Below are positions 26,670 through 35,506 of a stretch of 50,324 bases of DNA, one piece after another. The notes beneath the pieces are model-generated. The model searched no databases. It saw nothing but the letters and a program-made list of their open reading frames with translations, and had not been told where the DNA came from. Numbering within the stretch: the stretch's first letter is position 1; each line of letters begins with the position of its first letter. The position numbers and the translations under genes were made by a program. The stretch comes from Flavobacteriaceae bacterium (lineage in GTDB: Bacteria > Bacteroidota > Bacteroidia > Flavobacteriales > Flavobacteriaceae): NCBI GenBank assembly GCA_947377425.1, contig CANCFZ010000001.1, positions 1-50,324 on the forward strand. Reading direction: 5' to 3'.

Positions 26670-28172
26670 TTAGTATCCAGCATTTTGTTTCAAATTAGCA
26701 TTGAACAAAGCGTCTGCTGGAATTGGGAATAAAAGATATTTCGGATCTGAGTTGTAAGGCTTTAATTCTCTAGCATCTAGGAATTTACCAAAACGAATCA
26801 TGTCATTTCTTCTCCATCCTTCCCACCATAATTCTCTACCTCTTTCAGCATATACTCCGTCAAGAGTATTTGCAGCAGCAGCAACACCAGCTCTTGTAGC
26901 AATATCAGACAATATTGAACCAGCACTACCTGTTCCTCCTCTTAAGATAGCTTCAACTTTCATTAATAATGCATCTGAATAACGCATTAAAACTAAGTCA
27001 TTATCTGGCGATCCTAAATTAGAGTTATCCGGAATATATTTCATACCACGAATACCCGCAGTTTCTAATGTTGCACCACTTGTAATTAAAGTAATAGCTG
27101 ATGTAAACACTAAAGGATGACTATTTCTATCTTGCAAAGCTACTACTCCACCTGGAGCATATTGTTGCCCAATATTAAATCCAACAGGATTTCCTAAATC
27201 AGCAATAATAGTTGGTGTTGAATATTTAGCTCTTGCGTCAGTTGACCCAAAACGGTTGTAATACTCTGACAATGTTGCGAAACCATTCCATCCAGAAGGA
27301 GTTTGGTTGTAGTGTGTACACATTCTCCATTTAGATTGCATATTTCCACCTGCTCCACCTTGAATATTTTTAGATGAAAAAATAACCTCATCAGAATTAT
27401 TATTGTTTGGAGCAAAGTTATCCCAATAATTAGGTGCTAATGTACTTGTAATTGCATCAACATGTTGCACCACTTTAGTCATATCAGCAGCAGCGAAAGA
27501 ACCAGAACCATCAAAAACTGATTTGTTAAGGTATAATTTAGCCAATAAAAAATGAGCTGCATCTTTGTTAACGATACTTGCATCACCAGAAACTCTTGCT
27601 GGTAAACTTCCAACAATAGCTTCCAATTCTGAAATCACAAAAGCAGTAGCTTCAGAACGAGACCATACTTTTGGGTCGTCTAATAAACTTGAACCAACTG
27701 GTCTGTATGGCGCTTGTCCGAATAAATCTACTACATTATAGTAATAAAACGCACGCAAGAAACGGGCTTGTAAAACTTCCGAAGCAGTTCCTCCATTTTC
27801 AATAACTAAATTACAATTGTAAACATTTGATAATAATGAATTCCATGCACCTTTAACTTCACCATGATCTGGTGCCCAAGTTTGCGTATGAATTTGTCTC
27901 CAAACTCCATTATCATCCCAGTCACCACCACGAGTTGGCCCAACCATTGCATCGGTTGACATTTCATCAAGCGCATACATCATACCTTGACCATTAAAAT
28001 CTCTTAATCCATTGTATGCAGCAACTAATGTTGCAGATGTATTTATTGAACCTCCAGCAGATGAATTATTAGGAACTCCATCCAAAATCTCTTCATCTAA
28101 ATTAGTACAACTTACAGTTAAAGCAAGTGCACTTAGGCATAAAAATCCTTTTATTAAATTATTTTTTTTCAT
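26670..28172 (-). CDS. RagB/SusD-family nutrient-binding outer-membrane lipoprotein
   Basis: A 500-residue SusD-like protein, the surface lid that binds the ligand above its SusC partner. It has a lipoprotein signal with Cys22 (ALTVSC), the helical TPR-like first half (ARFLRAFYYYNVVDLFGQAPY is the classic SusD block) and the C-terminal family motif with AERGRELWWEGWRRNDMIRF. It follows susC by 10 bp, the normal SusCD order. A terminator-like hairpin follows. The sequence does not reveal the glycan; the regulon suggests an alpha-glucoside. Confidence 0.95.
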   Translation of the reverse strand: MKKNNLIKGFLCLSALALTVSCTNLDEEILDGVPNNSSAGGSINTSATLVAAYNGLRDFNGQGMMYALDEMSTDAMVGPTRGGDWDDNGVWRQIHTQTWAPDHGEVKGAWNSLLSNVYNCNLVIENGGTASEVLQARFLRAFYYYNVVDLFGQAPYRPVGSSLLDDPKVWSRSEATAFVISELEAIVGSLPARVSGDASIVNKDAAHFLLAKLYLNKSVFDGSGSFAAADMTKVVQHVDAITSTLAPNYWDNFAPNNNNSDEVIFSSKNIQGGAGGNMQSKWRMCTHYNQTPSGWNGFATLSEYYNRFGSTDARAKYSTPTIIADLGNPVGFNIGQQYAPGGVVALQDRNSHPLVFTSAITLITSGATLETAGIRGMKYIPDNSNLGSPDNDLVLMRYSDALLMKVEAILRGGTGSAGSILSDIATRAGVAAAANTLDGVYAERGRELWWEGWRRNDMIRFGKFLDARELKPYNSDPKYLLFPIPADALFNANLKQNAGY

Positions 28173-28182
28173 AGTTTTTTAA

Positions 28183-31100
28183 TTAAAATGTTACATTAAG
28201 TCCTACAGCAAATGCTTTTGAACGCGGATATGACAAGTAATCAATTCCAGCAGATGGAACTCCGTTTAATGATTTATCAGTATTTACCTCTGGGTCGAAT
28301 CCAGAATATTTAGTGAATAATAATAAATTTTGACCATTTACATAAAAACGAGCTGATTTGATTTTTAATTTATCTAAAGTCGCTCCACTAAAAGTATAAC
28401 CAAATGTTAAGTTACCCATTCTTAAGAAATCTCCTTTTTCTAAATATTTAGTAGATGGAGAGTTTGGATCTCCTTGAGCTTGTGCAGATGTTGCAACTTC
28501 TTCAGGAACGTTTCTTCCTCCTTGGAAAGCACCTTTAAAGAAATAAGCATTAGCTGTATTATTATATAAATAATGACCAAATGCACCGTAGAAAGAAGCA
28601 GACATATCAAAGTTTTTGTATGCCATATTTGTTGTAAAACCTATATTCATTTTTGGCAAACCTTGTTTTCCAACTAATTTTTTAGCTGCCAAACCTAATC
28701 CTGCATTGTTTCCAGCAGCATCAGCATAGATAGAAGTACCATCAGCAGCATAACCTCTCCACTCATACATGTAGTAGCTATATATCGGTTCGTTGTTAGT
28801 AACAACTTGAGCATAAGCATTTGATAATCCTTGACCATTTAAGGCTCCTGCTTGAATAAATCCAGCAAAGTTTTTCATAGTGTTTTTGATGAACGATGCG
28901 TTTGCAGAAACATCCCAAGTAAAATCACCTTTATTGATAACTTTATAGTTTAATCCAATTTCATAACCTTTATTGATAAGGTTACCGTCAAGATTCACAT
29001 ATCTTGGTGATGGTGGACCTGGTTGAGTTGAAGCAGCAGGAACTGGGAAAATCAAATTTTTAGTATCTCTGTTGAAATAATCAACATTACCTGACAATCT
29101 GTTTTTTATTAATGTAAAGTCAGCACCAAAACCATACGATTTAGTAGTTTCCCATTTCAAAATTGTATTCGCGTTTGAATCAACATTCAATGATCCATTT
29201 AAACCATAAGATGAACGTGCTATAGCTGAATTTGGCGCAAATTCCTGATTACCAGTAGTACCAAAGTTAGCTCTTAATTTCAAAGAATTTGCTAAACCTT
29301 CTTTACCTTCAAAAACTTTATAACCTAATCCTACAGACGGAAATGAACCATATTTATTGTTAACACCTAATTTGGTAGAACCATCTTCACGAATAGTAGC
29401 CGTTACTAAGAATTTTTTGTATAAAGTAGCATTAAGTCTTGTATAATAAGATTGCAATTGAACTCTACTTCTGTATGAAGAAACTCTAAATTCATTTTGT
29501 AACCCTCCTTCGATATTATCAATAAGATTAACTTGAGCATCATCATATCCTTTACCAGAAGAAAAACTTCCATCAGCATTATAATCGTAGTAAGAATACC
29601 CAACTAAAGCATCAAAAATAAAGTTATCATTAAATGTTTTATTATAATTTAATGTATGCTCAAATGTTTTATTAAACTTATTGTTGTTCATTAATGCAGC
29701 TTGACCATATTTAACTGTAGTACTTCCAGGAGCGGTTGCTTGAGCTACGTTTTGAATATGTATAGATGGCAATAATTGTGATTTTCTAACTGAGTTTGAA
29801 CCTTCAACACCAAATAAGAATTGGTAGTTTAAGTTTTTAGATAATTTTAAAGTAGATTTAATACTAGCTAAAATTTTATTAGTGTTAGTATAATCTTTAT
29901 ACGAATCTAATAACTGAACTGGATTCAAATAAGTATCACTTCCGTAAGAAGTACTTGAATAACCAGGATTATAATAACCATCAGGTGAATTATCATAAAT
30001 TGGGTTAGTTGGATTCCAGTATAAAGCAGACCCAATTAAGTTACCTATAAAACCAGCATTATTAGAAATTAACGTAGCTTTATCTTTAATTCCAGCATAG
30101 TTAATTTTTGATTCAATTTTTAAATTTCCACCAAAATAATCATTTGAATTATTTAATGAGAATGTATATTTATCAATACCTGTGTTTTTAACAATTCCTT
30201 CTGTGTTAGAAGCACCAAAAGACAAACGAGTACTTGAGTTATCAGTAGATTTTGAAAATGATACATCATTGTTAACTGTTAATCCTCCACGTAATACAGC
30301 GTCTTTCCAATTGTAGACTCTTGAACCTGTATCTGCACCACCATTTCTTACAAATGTGTTGCTATCCATAACATTCAATTTACTTGAAAATTTACTGAAA
30401 GTAACGTTTGTACTAAAATTTAATTGTGGTTCTTTTGATTTTGATTTTTTAGTTGTAATAACAATAACACCATTAGCTCCACGAGAACCATAAATAGCAG
30501 TTGAAGACGCATCTTTTAAGATAGTCATGCTTTCAATATCATTTTGATTCACGAAGTTCAATGGGTTTCTTGCTGATGAAGTTCCTAATAAGTCATCTCC
30601 ACCTGCTGAAATATCACCACCATCTAATGGCACACCATCAATAACGATAAGTGGACCATTTCCTGAACGGATTGAAGAGTTACCACGAATTCTGATTGAA
30701 GACGCAGCTCCTGGCTCACCACTTGAAGAAGTAACTTGTACACCTGATACTTTACCTCTTAATAAATCTGCTGGTGATGTTGCAGATATGTTGTCAAAAT
30801 TTTTAGAGTTTAATTGATCTACAGCTCCTGTTGCATCTTTCTTTTTAACAGAACCGTAACCAATAACTACTACTTCTTTTAACTCTTGTAGATCGTCAGC
30901 CATCGTAACGTTAAGTGAAGTTTTACCTGCCACTTTAACTTCTTGTGTCTTAAGACCTATGTAACTGAATACAAGAACTGCATCTGAAGCTACATTTTTA
31001 ATTGTAAAATTTCCATCTAAATCTGTTTGTTGGCTGTTAGAGGTTCCTTTTACTGTGACAGAAACACCGGGTAATGACCCTCCTTTACTGTCGGATACTT

Positions 31101-31185
31101 TTCCTGTTACATTTTGCGCAAATGCAAAACCCGAAAAAAACATCGTTAGAAATACTAAAAAGCCCTTGAGTAGACTATTTTTCAT
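28183..31185 (-). CDS. SusC/RagA-family TonB-dependent outer-membrane transporter
   Basis: A 1000-residue TonB-dependent importer. A signal peptide covers about residues 1-24 (GFAFAQN end). A carboxypeptidase-regulatory-like beta domain follows (VTGKVSDSKGGSLPGVSVTV, about 25-98), then the SusC plug motif (ELKEVVVIGYGSVKKKDATG) and a 22-stranded barrel ending in FAVGLNVTF, with a terminal Phe as expected for BAM-dependent insertion. It should import oligosaccharides captured by the SusD partner. The upstream region carries a -7 box at 31230-31237 and a LacI-type operator, placing it in the predicted regulon with GH65, GH13 and the cytoplasmic operon. Confidence 0.96.
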   Translation of the reverse strand: MKNSLLKGFLVFLTMFFSGFAFAQNVTGKVSDSKGGSLPGVSVTVKGTSNSQQTDLDGNFTIKNVASDAVLVFSYIGLKTQEVKVAGKTSLNVTMADDLQELKEVVVIGYGSVKKKDATGAVDQLNSKNFDNISATSPADLLRGKVSGVQVTSSSGEPGAASSIRIRGNSSIRSGNGPLIVIDGVPLDGGDISAGGDDLLGTSSARNPLNFVNQNDIESMTILKDASSTAIYGSRGANGVIVITTKKSKSKEPQLNFSTNVTFSKFSSKLNVMDSNTFVRNGGADTGSRVYNWKDAVLRGGLTVNNDVSFSKSTDNSSTRLSFGASNTEGIVKNTGIDKYTFSLNNSNDYFGGNLKIESKINYAGIKDKATLISNNAGFIGNLIGSALYWNPTNPIYDNSPDGYYNPGYSSTSYGSDTYLNPVQLLDSYKDYTNTNKILASIKSTLKLSKNLNYQFLFGVEGSNSVRKSQLLPSIHIQNVAQATAPGSTTVKYGQAALMNNNKFNKTFEHTLNYNKTFNDNFIFDALVGYSYYDYNADGSFSSGKGYDDAQVNLIDNIEGGLQNEFRVSSYRSRVQLQSYYTRLNATLYKKFLVTATIREDGSTKLGVNNKYGSFPSVGLGYKVFEGKEGLANSLKLRANFGTTGNQEFAPNSAIARSSYGLNGSLNVDSNANTILKWETTKSYGFGADFTLIKNRLSGNVDYFNRDTKNLIFPVPAASTQPGPPSPRYVNLDGNLINKGYEIGLNYKVINKGDFTWDVSANASFIKNTMKNFAGFIQAGALNGQGLSNAYAQVVTNNEPIYSYYMYEWRGYAADGTSIYADAAGNNAGLGLAAKKLVGKQGLPKMNIGFTTNMAYKNFDMSASFYGAFGHYLYNNTANAYFFKGAFQGGRNVPEEVATSAQAQGDPNSPSTKYLEKGDFLRMGNLTFGYTFSGATLDKLKIKSARFYVNGQNLLLFTKYSGFDPEVNTDKSLNGVPSAGIDYLSYPRSKAFAVGLNVTF

Positions 31186-31229
31186 ACGTAATAATTAGTT
31201 AGTTAATAAATTGATTTATAATATAACAT

Positions 31230-31237
31230 CAAACATA
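31230..31237 (-). promoter_or_regulatory. -7 promoter box of susCD
   Basis: The minus-strand sequence TATGTTTG matches TAnnTTTG and lies 44 bp above the susC start codon. It is 56 bp below the perfect LacI-type palindrome at 31294. There is no TTG at -33, as expected for an activator-dependent promoter. Confidence 0.55.
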
Positions 31238-31273
31238 ATTTAATTTTATGATAACTTTAAGATTTAAACACAA

Positions 31274-31307
31274 CGAAAACGTTATAGTAATAACGAAAAC
31301 GTTTTCG
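31274..31307. promoter_or_regulatory. LacI-type operator pair upstream of susC
   Basis: CGAAAACGTTTTCG at 31294-31307 is a perfect 14-bp palindrome. A second, one-sided copy CGAAAACGTTATAG occupies 31274-31287, with its central CG exactly 20 bp closer to the promoter, about two helical turns. The strong site matches the copy between GH65 and GH13 base for base. This is a probable LacI-family binding region controlling susCD. Confidence 0.75.
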
Positions 31308-31460
31308 ATTCATAATCAAATACGTAAAAAAAGCGCTAAAAAATTATTAGATGTGTAAAAAAATAGGGGTAAAAAAATGCTATCTATTTTTTTTAAGAAA
31401 ATTTTAGCAATAAAGCCTGATTTTACTATGTCTAAAGTGACTTTTTTAGCTTTTAGTGAA

Positions 31461-31505
31461 AAATCCTTACTTCTAACTTTATAATAAGTACAGAAGTAAG
31501 GATTT
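31461..31505 (-). terminator. Long hairpin terminator after the GH65 gene
   Basis: A perfect 14-bp inverted repeat, AAATCCTTACTTCT and AGAAGTAAGGATTT, encloses a smaller ACTT/AAGT stem. On the minus strand the hairpin ends in a short T run. It lies 58 bp after the GH65 stop codon. Between it and the susC operator (31308-31460) I see no gene, only AT-rich sequence and a weak second inverted repeat at 31357-31393. Confidence 0.7.
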
Positions 31506-31562
31506 ATTTGTTCAATTCGTGGCAAAAACAACTAATGCTCTTGCCTTTAAATTTATAGCTAA

Positions 31563-33566
31563 TTAGTCTTTTATAAGAATCGTTTTATTGTCAATTCCAA
31601 GTCCAATTATCTTCAATGATTTCCATTGTTTTGGCAGATTTCCTTTGTTGTATTTTAAGCCATTATCTGTTTGCTCAACTCCACCAAAACCATAAATCAC
31701 AGCTTGCAACATAGCGCCTGCTCCGGTAGCAAAATAAGGATTATTACTGTTAGCCGATTCTGAAAAAACTCCAAATGGCGGACGACTATTTGGCAAATAG
31801 GCTTTTACAAAATGTTCGTAGGCTTTTTCTTTATCTCCCAATCTAGCATACAAAACCGATAATATTCCGTGCGCCATTGCTGGGCCGTCTTTTTTATCCA
31901 CTTTTTCAGAATAATAGGCTAAGTCTTTAATTATTTGTTCTCTATCGGTAATAATGTGTAATGGATAAGCCAATAAATTCACATCACCTTGTTTAATCGT
32001 TTGACCCGAATACCCTTTATAATTTTGAGTAATTCCATTTTCTCTATGAATCATAATATTATCAGAAACGGCAACCCATTTTGGATTAATAGGTTCTCCT
32101 AAAATAGTGGCTGCTTTTATTGTATTTCGTAACGCCTCAATAGCAGAAGCATTAGTGAAGGCATTATCATCAACATGTTGCGCATATTCATCGGCACCTA
32201 CTACATTTAAAATTGAATAACTTCCATCAGTATTTTTAACCACTCGACTTACCCAAAAATCGGCAGTTTCTTTCAGTACTTTATACTCACTTTTTAACCA
32301 CGATTTATCTTGAGTTAACGCATAATAATTCCAAAATGCAATGGCGACATCGGCCGTAATGTGTTGCTCAAAAATTCCAGTTAATGCCCAAGTAGGTGTT
32401 GCTTCTTCTCCAGTATCATCACTTTCCCACGGAAACATAGCGCCTTTATAACCGTAAATTGTGGCTTTTTGTTTGGCTTTTTCTAACCTATCAGAACGGT
32501 AATCCAAACATGATTTTGCAAGTTCAGGTTGTAATGCTAATAATGTTGGGTACATCCAAAGTTCCGAATCCCAAAAAATATGTCCGTTATATCCTTGTGA
32601 CGATAATCCCATAGGCGCAATACTCTGACGGGTTTCGGGACGAATGAACGAATACAAATTATACAATGCAAATCGAACGCGTTGTTGTGCATCCAAATCA
32701 CCCTCAATTTGAATATCACCGGTATTCCAAAGTTCCGCCCATGCTTGTTTGTGTCGTTCTACTAATTTGTCAATTCCTTCTTGCAGAGCAAAAATAGGCT
32801 GACGCTCTGACTCATTCAACGGATCGGTAATGTCCTTAGAAGTACAAATCCCGCCAGCAATAGCAAATCGATATTTTTTGCCTTTCACTAATTTTTTAGT
32901 AAATCCAACTTCATCACCAGTTTGTTTCAATGGTTCTTTATCCCCATCAAACAAAAATGTAGTTGAAGCAGCAATAGTCACTTTACCGTTCAGAGTTTTG
33001 GCTGAAGTTCCAAAAACTGGCATCAAAAACTGATTGTCTTTCAGCACGCGATACTGACTTTTAGCTTCTTTCAATTCTTCTGGAACGACCATATAATTGT
33101 TAACCGTGATTTCAATATCTTTCTTGGGCGTGATTTCTACTATAGCCATCGCCGAATAAGGAATTGCTCTGTTTGCCAAAATTGTGTAGTTAATAGTAGC
33201 TGACTCTTTAAACGAAAAGGAAACCGAACTCATGCCTTCTTTCATAGAAACCTGCTGACTCCAATTATCAATATTATCAGACTTTATTAATTCGTTATTA
33301 ATGCTCATGTGGAGATTCAAAAACTCAATTCCACGGACAATCTTACTAATTCCGTTTTCTAAACTTGGTTGATAAACACCATTCAAAATAATTTCTTTTG
33401 TTTTAAGGGGCTCGTCATTGGTTACAATACCAATTTGCCCATTTGCCATAGCAACACCAAAATAATTTTGACGTGAATTTGCAGTTAAATGCCACTCATC
33501 TGATTTGTTTTGACTAAATAAAGATAGCGAAGCAAAGCATGAAAACACTAGTAATTTAAATTTCAT
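31563..33566 (-). CDS. Periplasmic GH65 alpha-glucosidase, kojibiose-hydrolase type
   Basis: A 667-residue secreted protein (signal peptide about 1-19, ending LFSQN) of family GH65, which is mostly phosphorylases of kojibiose, maltose or trehalose. The acid motif GADEYAQHVDDNAFTNA places Glu460 as the general acid. Near the C-terminus, PPFGVFSESANSNN supplies Glu603, spaced like the general base of the hydrolase I recall from F. johnsoniae (kojibiose hydrolase FjGH65A). A signal peptide also argues for hydrolysis, since phosphorolysis in the periplasm is unlikely. It is transcribed away from the GH13 gene, sharing a 185-bp region with one operator. Substrate (kojibiose or other alpha-1,2 glucosides) is inferred. 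Confidence 0.85.
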   Translation of the reverse strand: MKFKLLVFSCFASLSLFSQNKSDEWHLTANSRQNYFGVAMANGQIGIVTNDEPLKTKEIILNGVYQPSLENGISKIVRGIEFLNLHMSINNELIKSDNIDNWSQQVSMKEGMSSVSFSFKESATINYTILANRAIPYSAMAIVEITPKKDIEITVNNYMVVPEELKEAKSQYRVLKDNQFLMPVFGTSAKTLNGKVTIAASTTFLFDGDKEPLKQTGDEVGFTKKLVKGKKYRFAIAGGICTSKDITDPLNESERQPIFALQEGIDKLVERHKQAWAELWNTGDIQIEGDLDAQQRVRFALYNLYSFIRPETRQSIAPMGLSSQGYNGHIFWDSELWMYPTLLALQPELAKSCLDYRSDRLEKAKQKATIYGYKGAMFPWESDDTGEEATPTWALTGIFEQHITADVAIAFWNYYALTQDKSWLKSEYKVLKETADFWVSRVVKNTDGSYSILNVVGADEYAQHVDDNAFTNASAIEALRNTIKAATILGEPINPKWVAVSDNIMIHRENGITQNYKGYSGQTIKQGDVNLLAYPLHIITDREQIIKDLAYYSEKVDKKDGPAMAHGILSVLYARLGDKEKAYEHFVKAYLPNSRPPFGVFSESANSNNPYFATGAGAMLQAVIYGFGGVEQTDNGLKYNKGNLPKQWKSLKIIGLGIDNKTILIKD

Positions 33567-33587
33567 AATTTAGGAATATTTTATCTT

Positions 33588-33595
33588 CAAACTTA
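33588..33595 (-). promoter_or_regulatory. -7 promoter box of GH65
   Basis: The minus-strand sequence TAAGTTTG matches TAnnTTTG, 21 bp above the GH65 start codon and 55 bp below the operator at 33651. A second exact match, TACTTTTG at 33628-33635, lies closer to the operator and is an alternative. I favour the first because its spacing equals that at the susC and transporter promoters. Confidence 0.5.
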
Positions 33596-33650
33596 TCATT
33601 TATTTTTTTTATTTGGAAGATAAATATCAAAAGTATAATTATCCATCAAT

Positions 33651-33664
33651 CGAAAACGTTTTCG
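33651..33664. promoter_or_regulatory. LacI-type operator between divergent GH65 and GH13 genes
   Basis: CGAAAACGTTTTCG, a perfect 14-bp palindrome, lies almost exactly midway between the two start codons (84 bp from GH65, 87 bp from GH13). One site could therefore control both directions. It is identical to the site upstream of susC. Confidence 0.78.
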
Positions 33665-33719
33665 GTTTTATTATGCAATTGTATTTTATTTAAAAAAGCA
33701 TTTCTTTCATATTATTATA

Positions 33720-33726
33720 TAAATTG
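33720..33726 (+). promoter_or_regulatory. Degenerate -7 box of the GH13 operon
   Basis: TAAATTG is a one-base-short version of TAnnTTTG. It begins 55 bp downstream of the operator at 33651-33664 and ends 25 bp before the GH13 ATG. The match alone is weak; the spacing, equal to that of the other promoters, is the reason to list it. Confidence 0.35.
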
Positions 33727-33751
33727 TCACACATTTCAAATTTTTCATTAA

Positions 33752-35506
33752 ATGAAACTTAAAAACGTATTTGCTTTAACTTTAGCTTTTTTGTCCACTC
33801 AAATTGATTTTGCACAGGAAACAGCTGCTACTTTAGACCGTAAATGGTGGAAAGAAGCCGTAGTATATCAAATTTATCCAAGAAGTTTTAAAGATTCTGA
33901 TGGCGATGGAATTGGTGATTTAAAAGGTATCATTTCCAAATTAGATTATCTTAAAAGTTTAGGCGTTGATGTAATTTGGTTAAATCCAATTTATGGCTCT
34001 CCAAATGCTGATAATGGGTATGATATTTCCGATTATCAAGCTATAATGAAAGAATTTGGAACCATGGATGACTTTGACGCATTGCTAAAAGGTATGCACC
34101 AAAGAAACATTAAATTAGTAATGGATTTAGTAGTTAATCATAGTAGTGACGAGCACAGATGGTTTCAAGAAAGCAGAAAATCACGCGACAATCCGTATCG
34201 AGATTATTACCATTGGTGGCCAGCCGAGAAAGGCAAACCAGCTTTCAGACCTGGTGCATTTGAAGCTGATGGAAGTGGTTGGAGGTATGATAAACAAACT
34301 GATTCCTATTACTTACATTATTTCAATTTCAAGCAACCCGATTTGAATTGGGAAAACCCAAAACTGCGTCAAGAAATTTACACTATGATGCGTTGGTGGC
34401 TAGATAAAGGCATCGACGGATTTAGAATGGATGTTATTCCGTTTATTTCTAAAGACACTACTTTTCCTGTAATTACGCAAGCAGATTTAGATAAAGATTA
34501 TCACGGTAGATGGGATGTTTTTATGGGGCAAGGACCTCATTTACACGAGTATCTTCAAGAAATGAATCGTGAGGTTTTAAGCAAATACGATTGTATGTCA
34601 TTAGCCGAAGGTGCTGGAATGCTGACTTCTACTGCTTTAAACTTTGTTGATCCAGCAAGAAAAGAATTAAACATGGGTTATCACTTTGAAGGAACTAATT
34701 TAGGATATGTGCCTGGTTTTTTTAAAAAAATGGGAAATTATTCTTTACTAGATTTCAAAAAAATCTATTCTGATTGGGACAAAGTATATGCCGATAAAGG
34801 TTGGGGAACTATTTATTTAGGAAACCACGACCAACCAAGAATGGCAACACGTTGGGGTAATGATTCGCCAGAATTTCATGATTATTCGTCTAAATTACTG
34901 ACTACTTTTTTACTATCAATGCGAGGTACGCCTTATTATTATAATGGTGATGAACTAGGAATGACTAATGCTAAATTTGATAAAATTGAAGATTACCGAG
35001 ATATCGAAACACTGGCAGAATACCAAAAGGTGATAAACGAAAAAGGTGATTTGAAACAATTTATTGAAGACCAAAAAACAGGTGGCGCTCGTGACAATGG
35101 AAGAACGCCTTTTCAATGGAATTCAACTGCAAATGGTGGATTTACTAGAGGAACGCCATGGCTAAAAGTGAATGATAACCACGTTACTTTAAATGCCGAA
35201 ACTCAAGGGAAAGATCCAAAATCTACTTTGAATTATTTTAGAAAAATGGTTCAATTGAGAAAAAATAATTTGGCTTTAGTTTATGGAAAATACACTTTAA
35301 TTGATGCTGAAAATCCAAATATATATGCATATACAAGAGAATTAGCTGGTAAAACAATTTTGGTAGTATTGAATTTCTCAACGCAAAAAGCAACTATAAA
35401 AACAGGCTTAGACACTAAAAAAGCAAAACTATTAATCAATAATTACGAAGGTAAATCTTCTACCTCAACACTTCGTCCATACGAAGCTGCGATTTACCAA
35501 TTATAA
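33752..35506 (+). CDS. Periplasmic GH13 alpha-glucosidase (oligo-1,6-glucosidase type), first copy
   Basis: A 584-residue secreted enzyme (signal peptide about 1-22) of the oligo-1,6-glucosidase/sucrase branch of GH13. It starts KWWKEAVVYQIYPRSFKD, followed by the calcium-loop DSDGDGIGDLKGI. The catalytic triad is Asp227 (GFRMDVI), Glu286 (LAEG) and Asp360 (GNHDQPR). The C-terminal beta domain ends RPYEAAIYQL. It should release glucose from short alpha-glucosides such as isomaltose, sucrose or maltose. Its stop codon overlaps the next start by one base (TAATG). The downstream gene at 36688 is a close paralogue. Confidence 0.93.
   Translation: MKLKNVFALTLAFLSTQIDFAQETAATLDRKWWKEAVVYQIYPRSFKDSDGDGIGDLKGIISKLDYLKSLGVDVIWLNPIYGSPNADNGYDISDYQAIMKEFGTMDDFDALLKGMHQRNIKLVMDLVVNHSSDEHRWFQESRKSRDNPYRDYYHWWPAEKGKPAFRPGAFEADGSGWRYDKQTDSYYLHYFNFKQPDLNWENPKLRQEIYTMMRWWLDKGIDGFRMDVIPFISKDTTFPVITQADLDKDYHGRWDVFMGQGPHLHEYLQEMNREVLSKYDCMSLAEGAGMLTSTALNFVDPARKELNMGYHFEGTNLGYVPGFFKKMGNYSLLDFKKIYSDWDKVYADKGWGTIYLGNHDQPRMATRWGNDSPEFHDYSSKLLTTFLLSMRGTPYYYNGDELGMTNAKFDKIEDYRDIETLAEYQKVINEKGDLKQFIEDQKTGGARDNGRTPFQWNSTANGGFTRGTPWLKVNDNHVTLNAETQGKDPKSTLNYFRKMVQLRKNNLALVYGKYTLIDAENPNIYAYTRELAGKTILVVLNFSTQKATIKTGLDTKKAKLLINNYEGKSSTSTLRPYEAAIYQL

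Noticed and set aside
31316..31531. Open frame of 71 codons on minus between GH65 and susC
   Set aside because: It spans the GH65 terminator hairpin and AT-rich sequence, with no family match; chance frame.
33628..33635. Second exact -7 box (TACTTTTG) as the main GH65 promoter
   Set aside because: Its 15-bp distance from the operator differs from the 55-56 bp seen at other members; kept only as an alternative.
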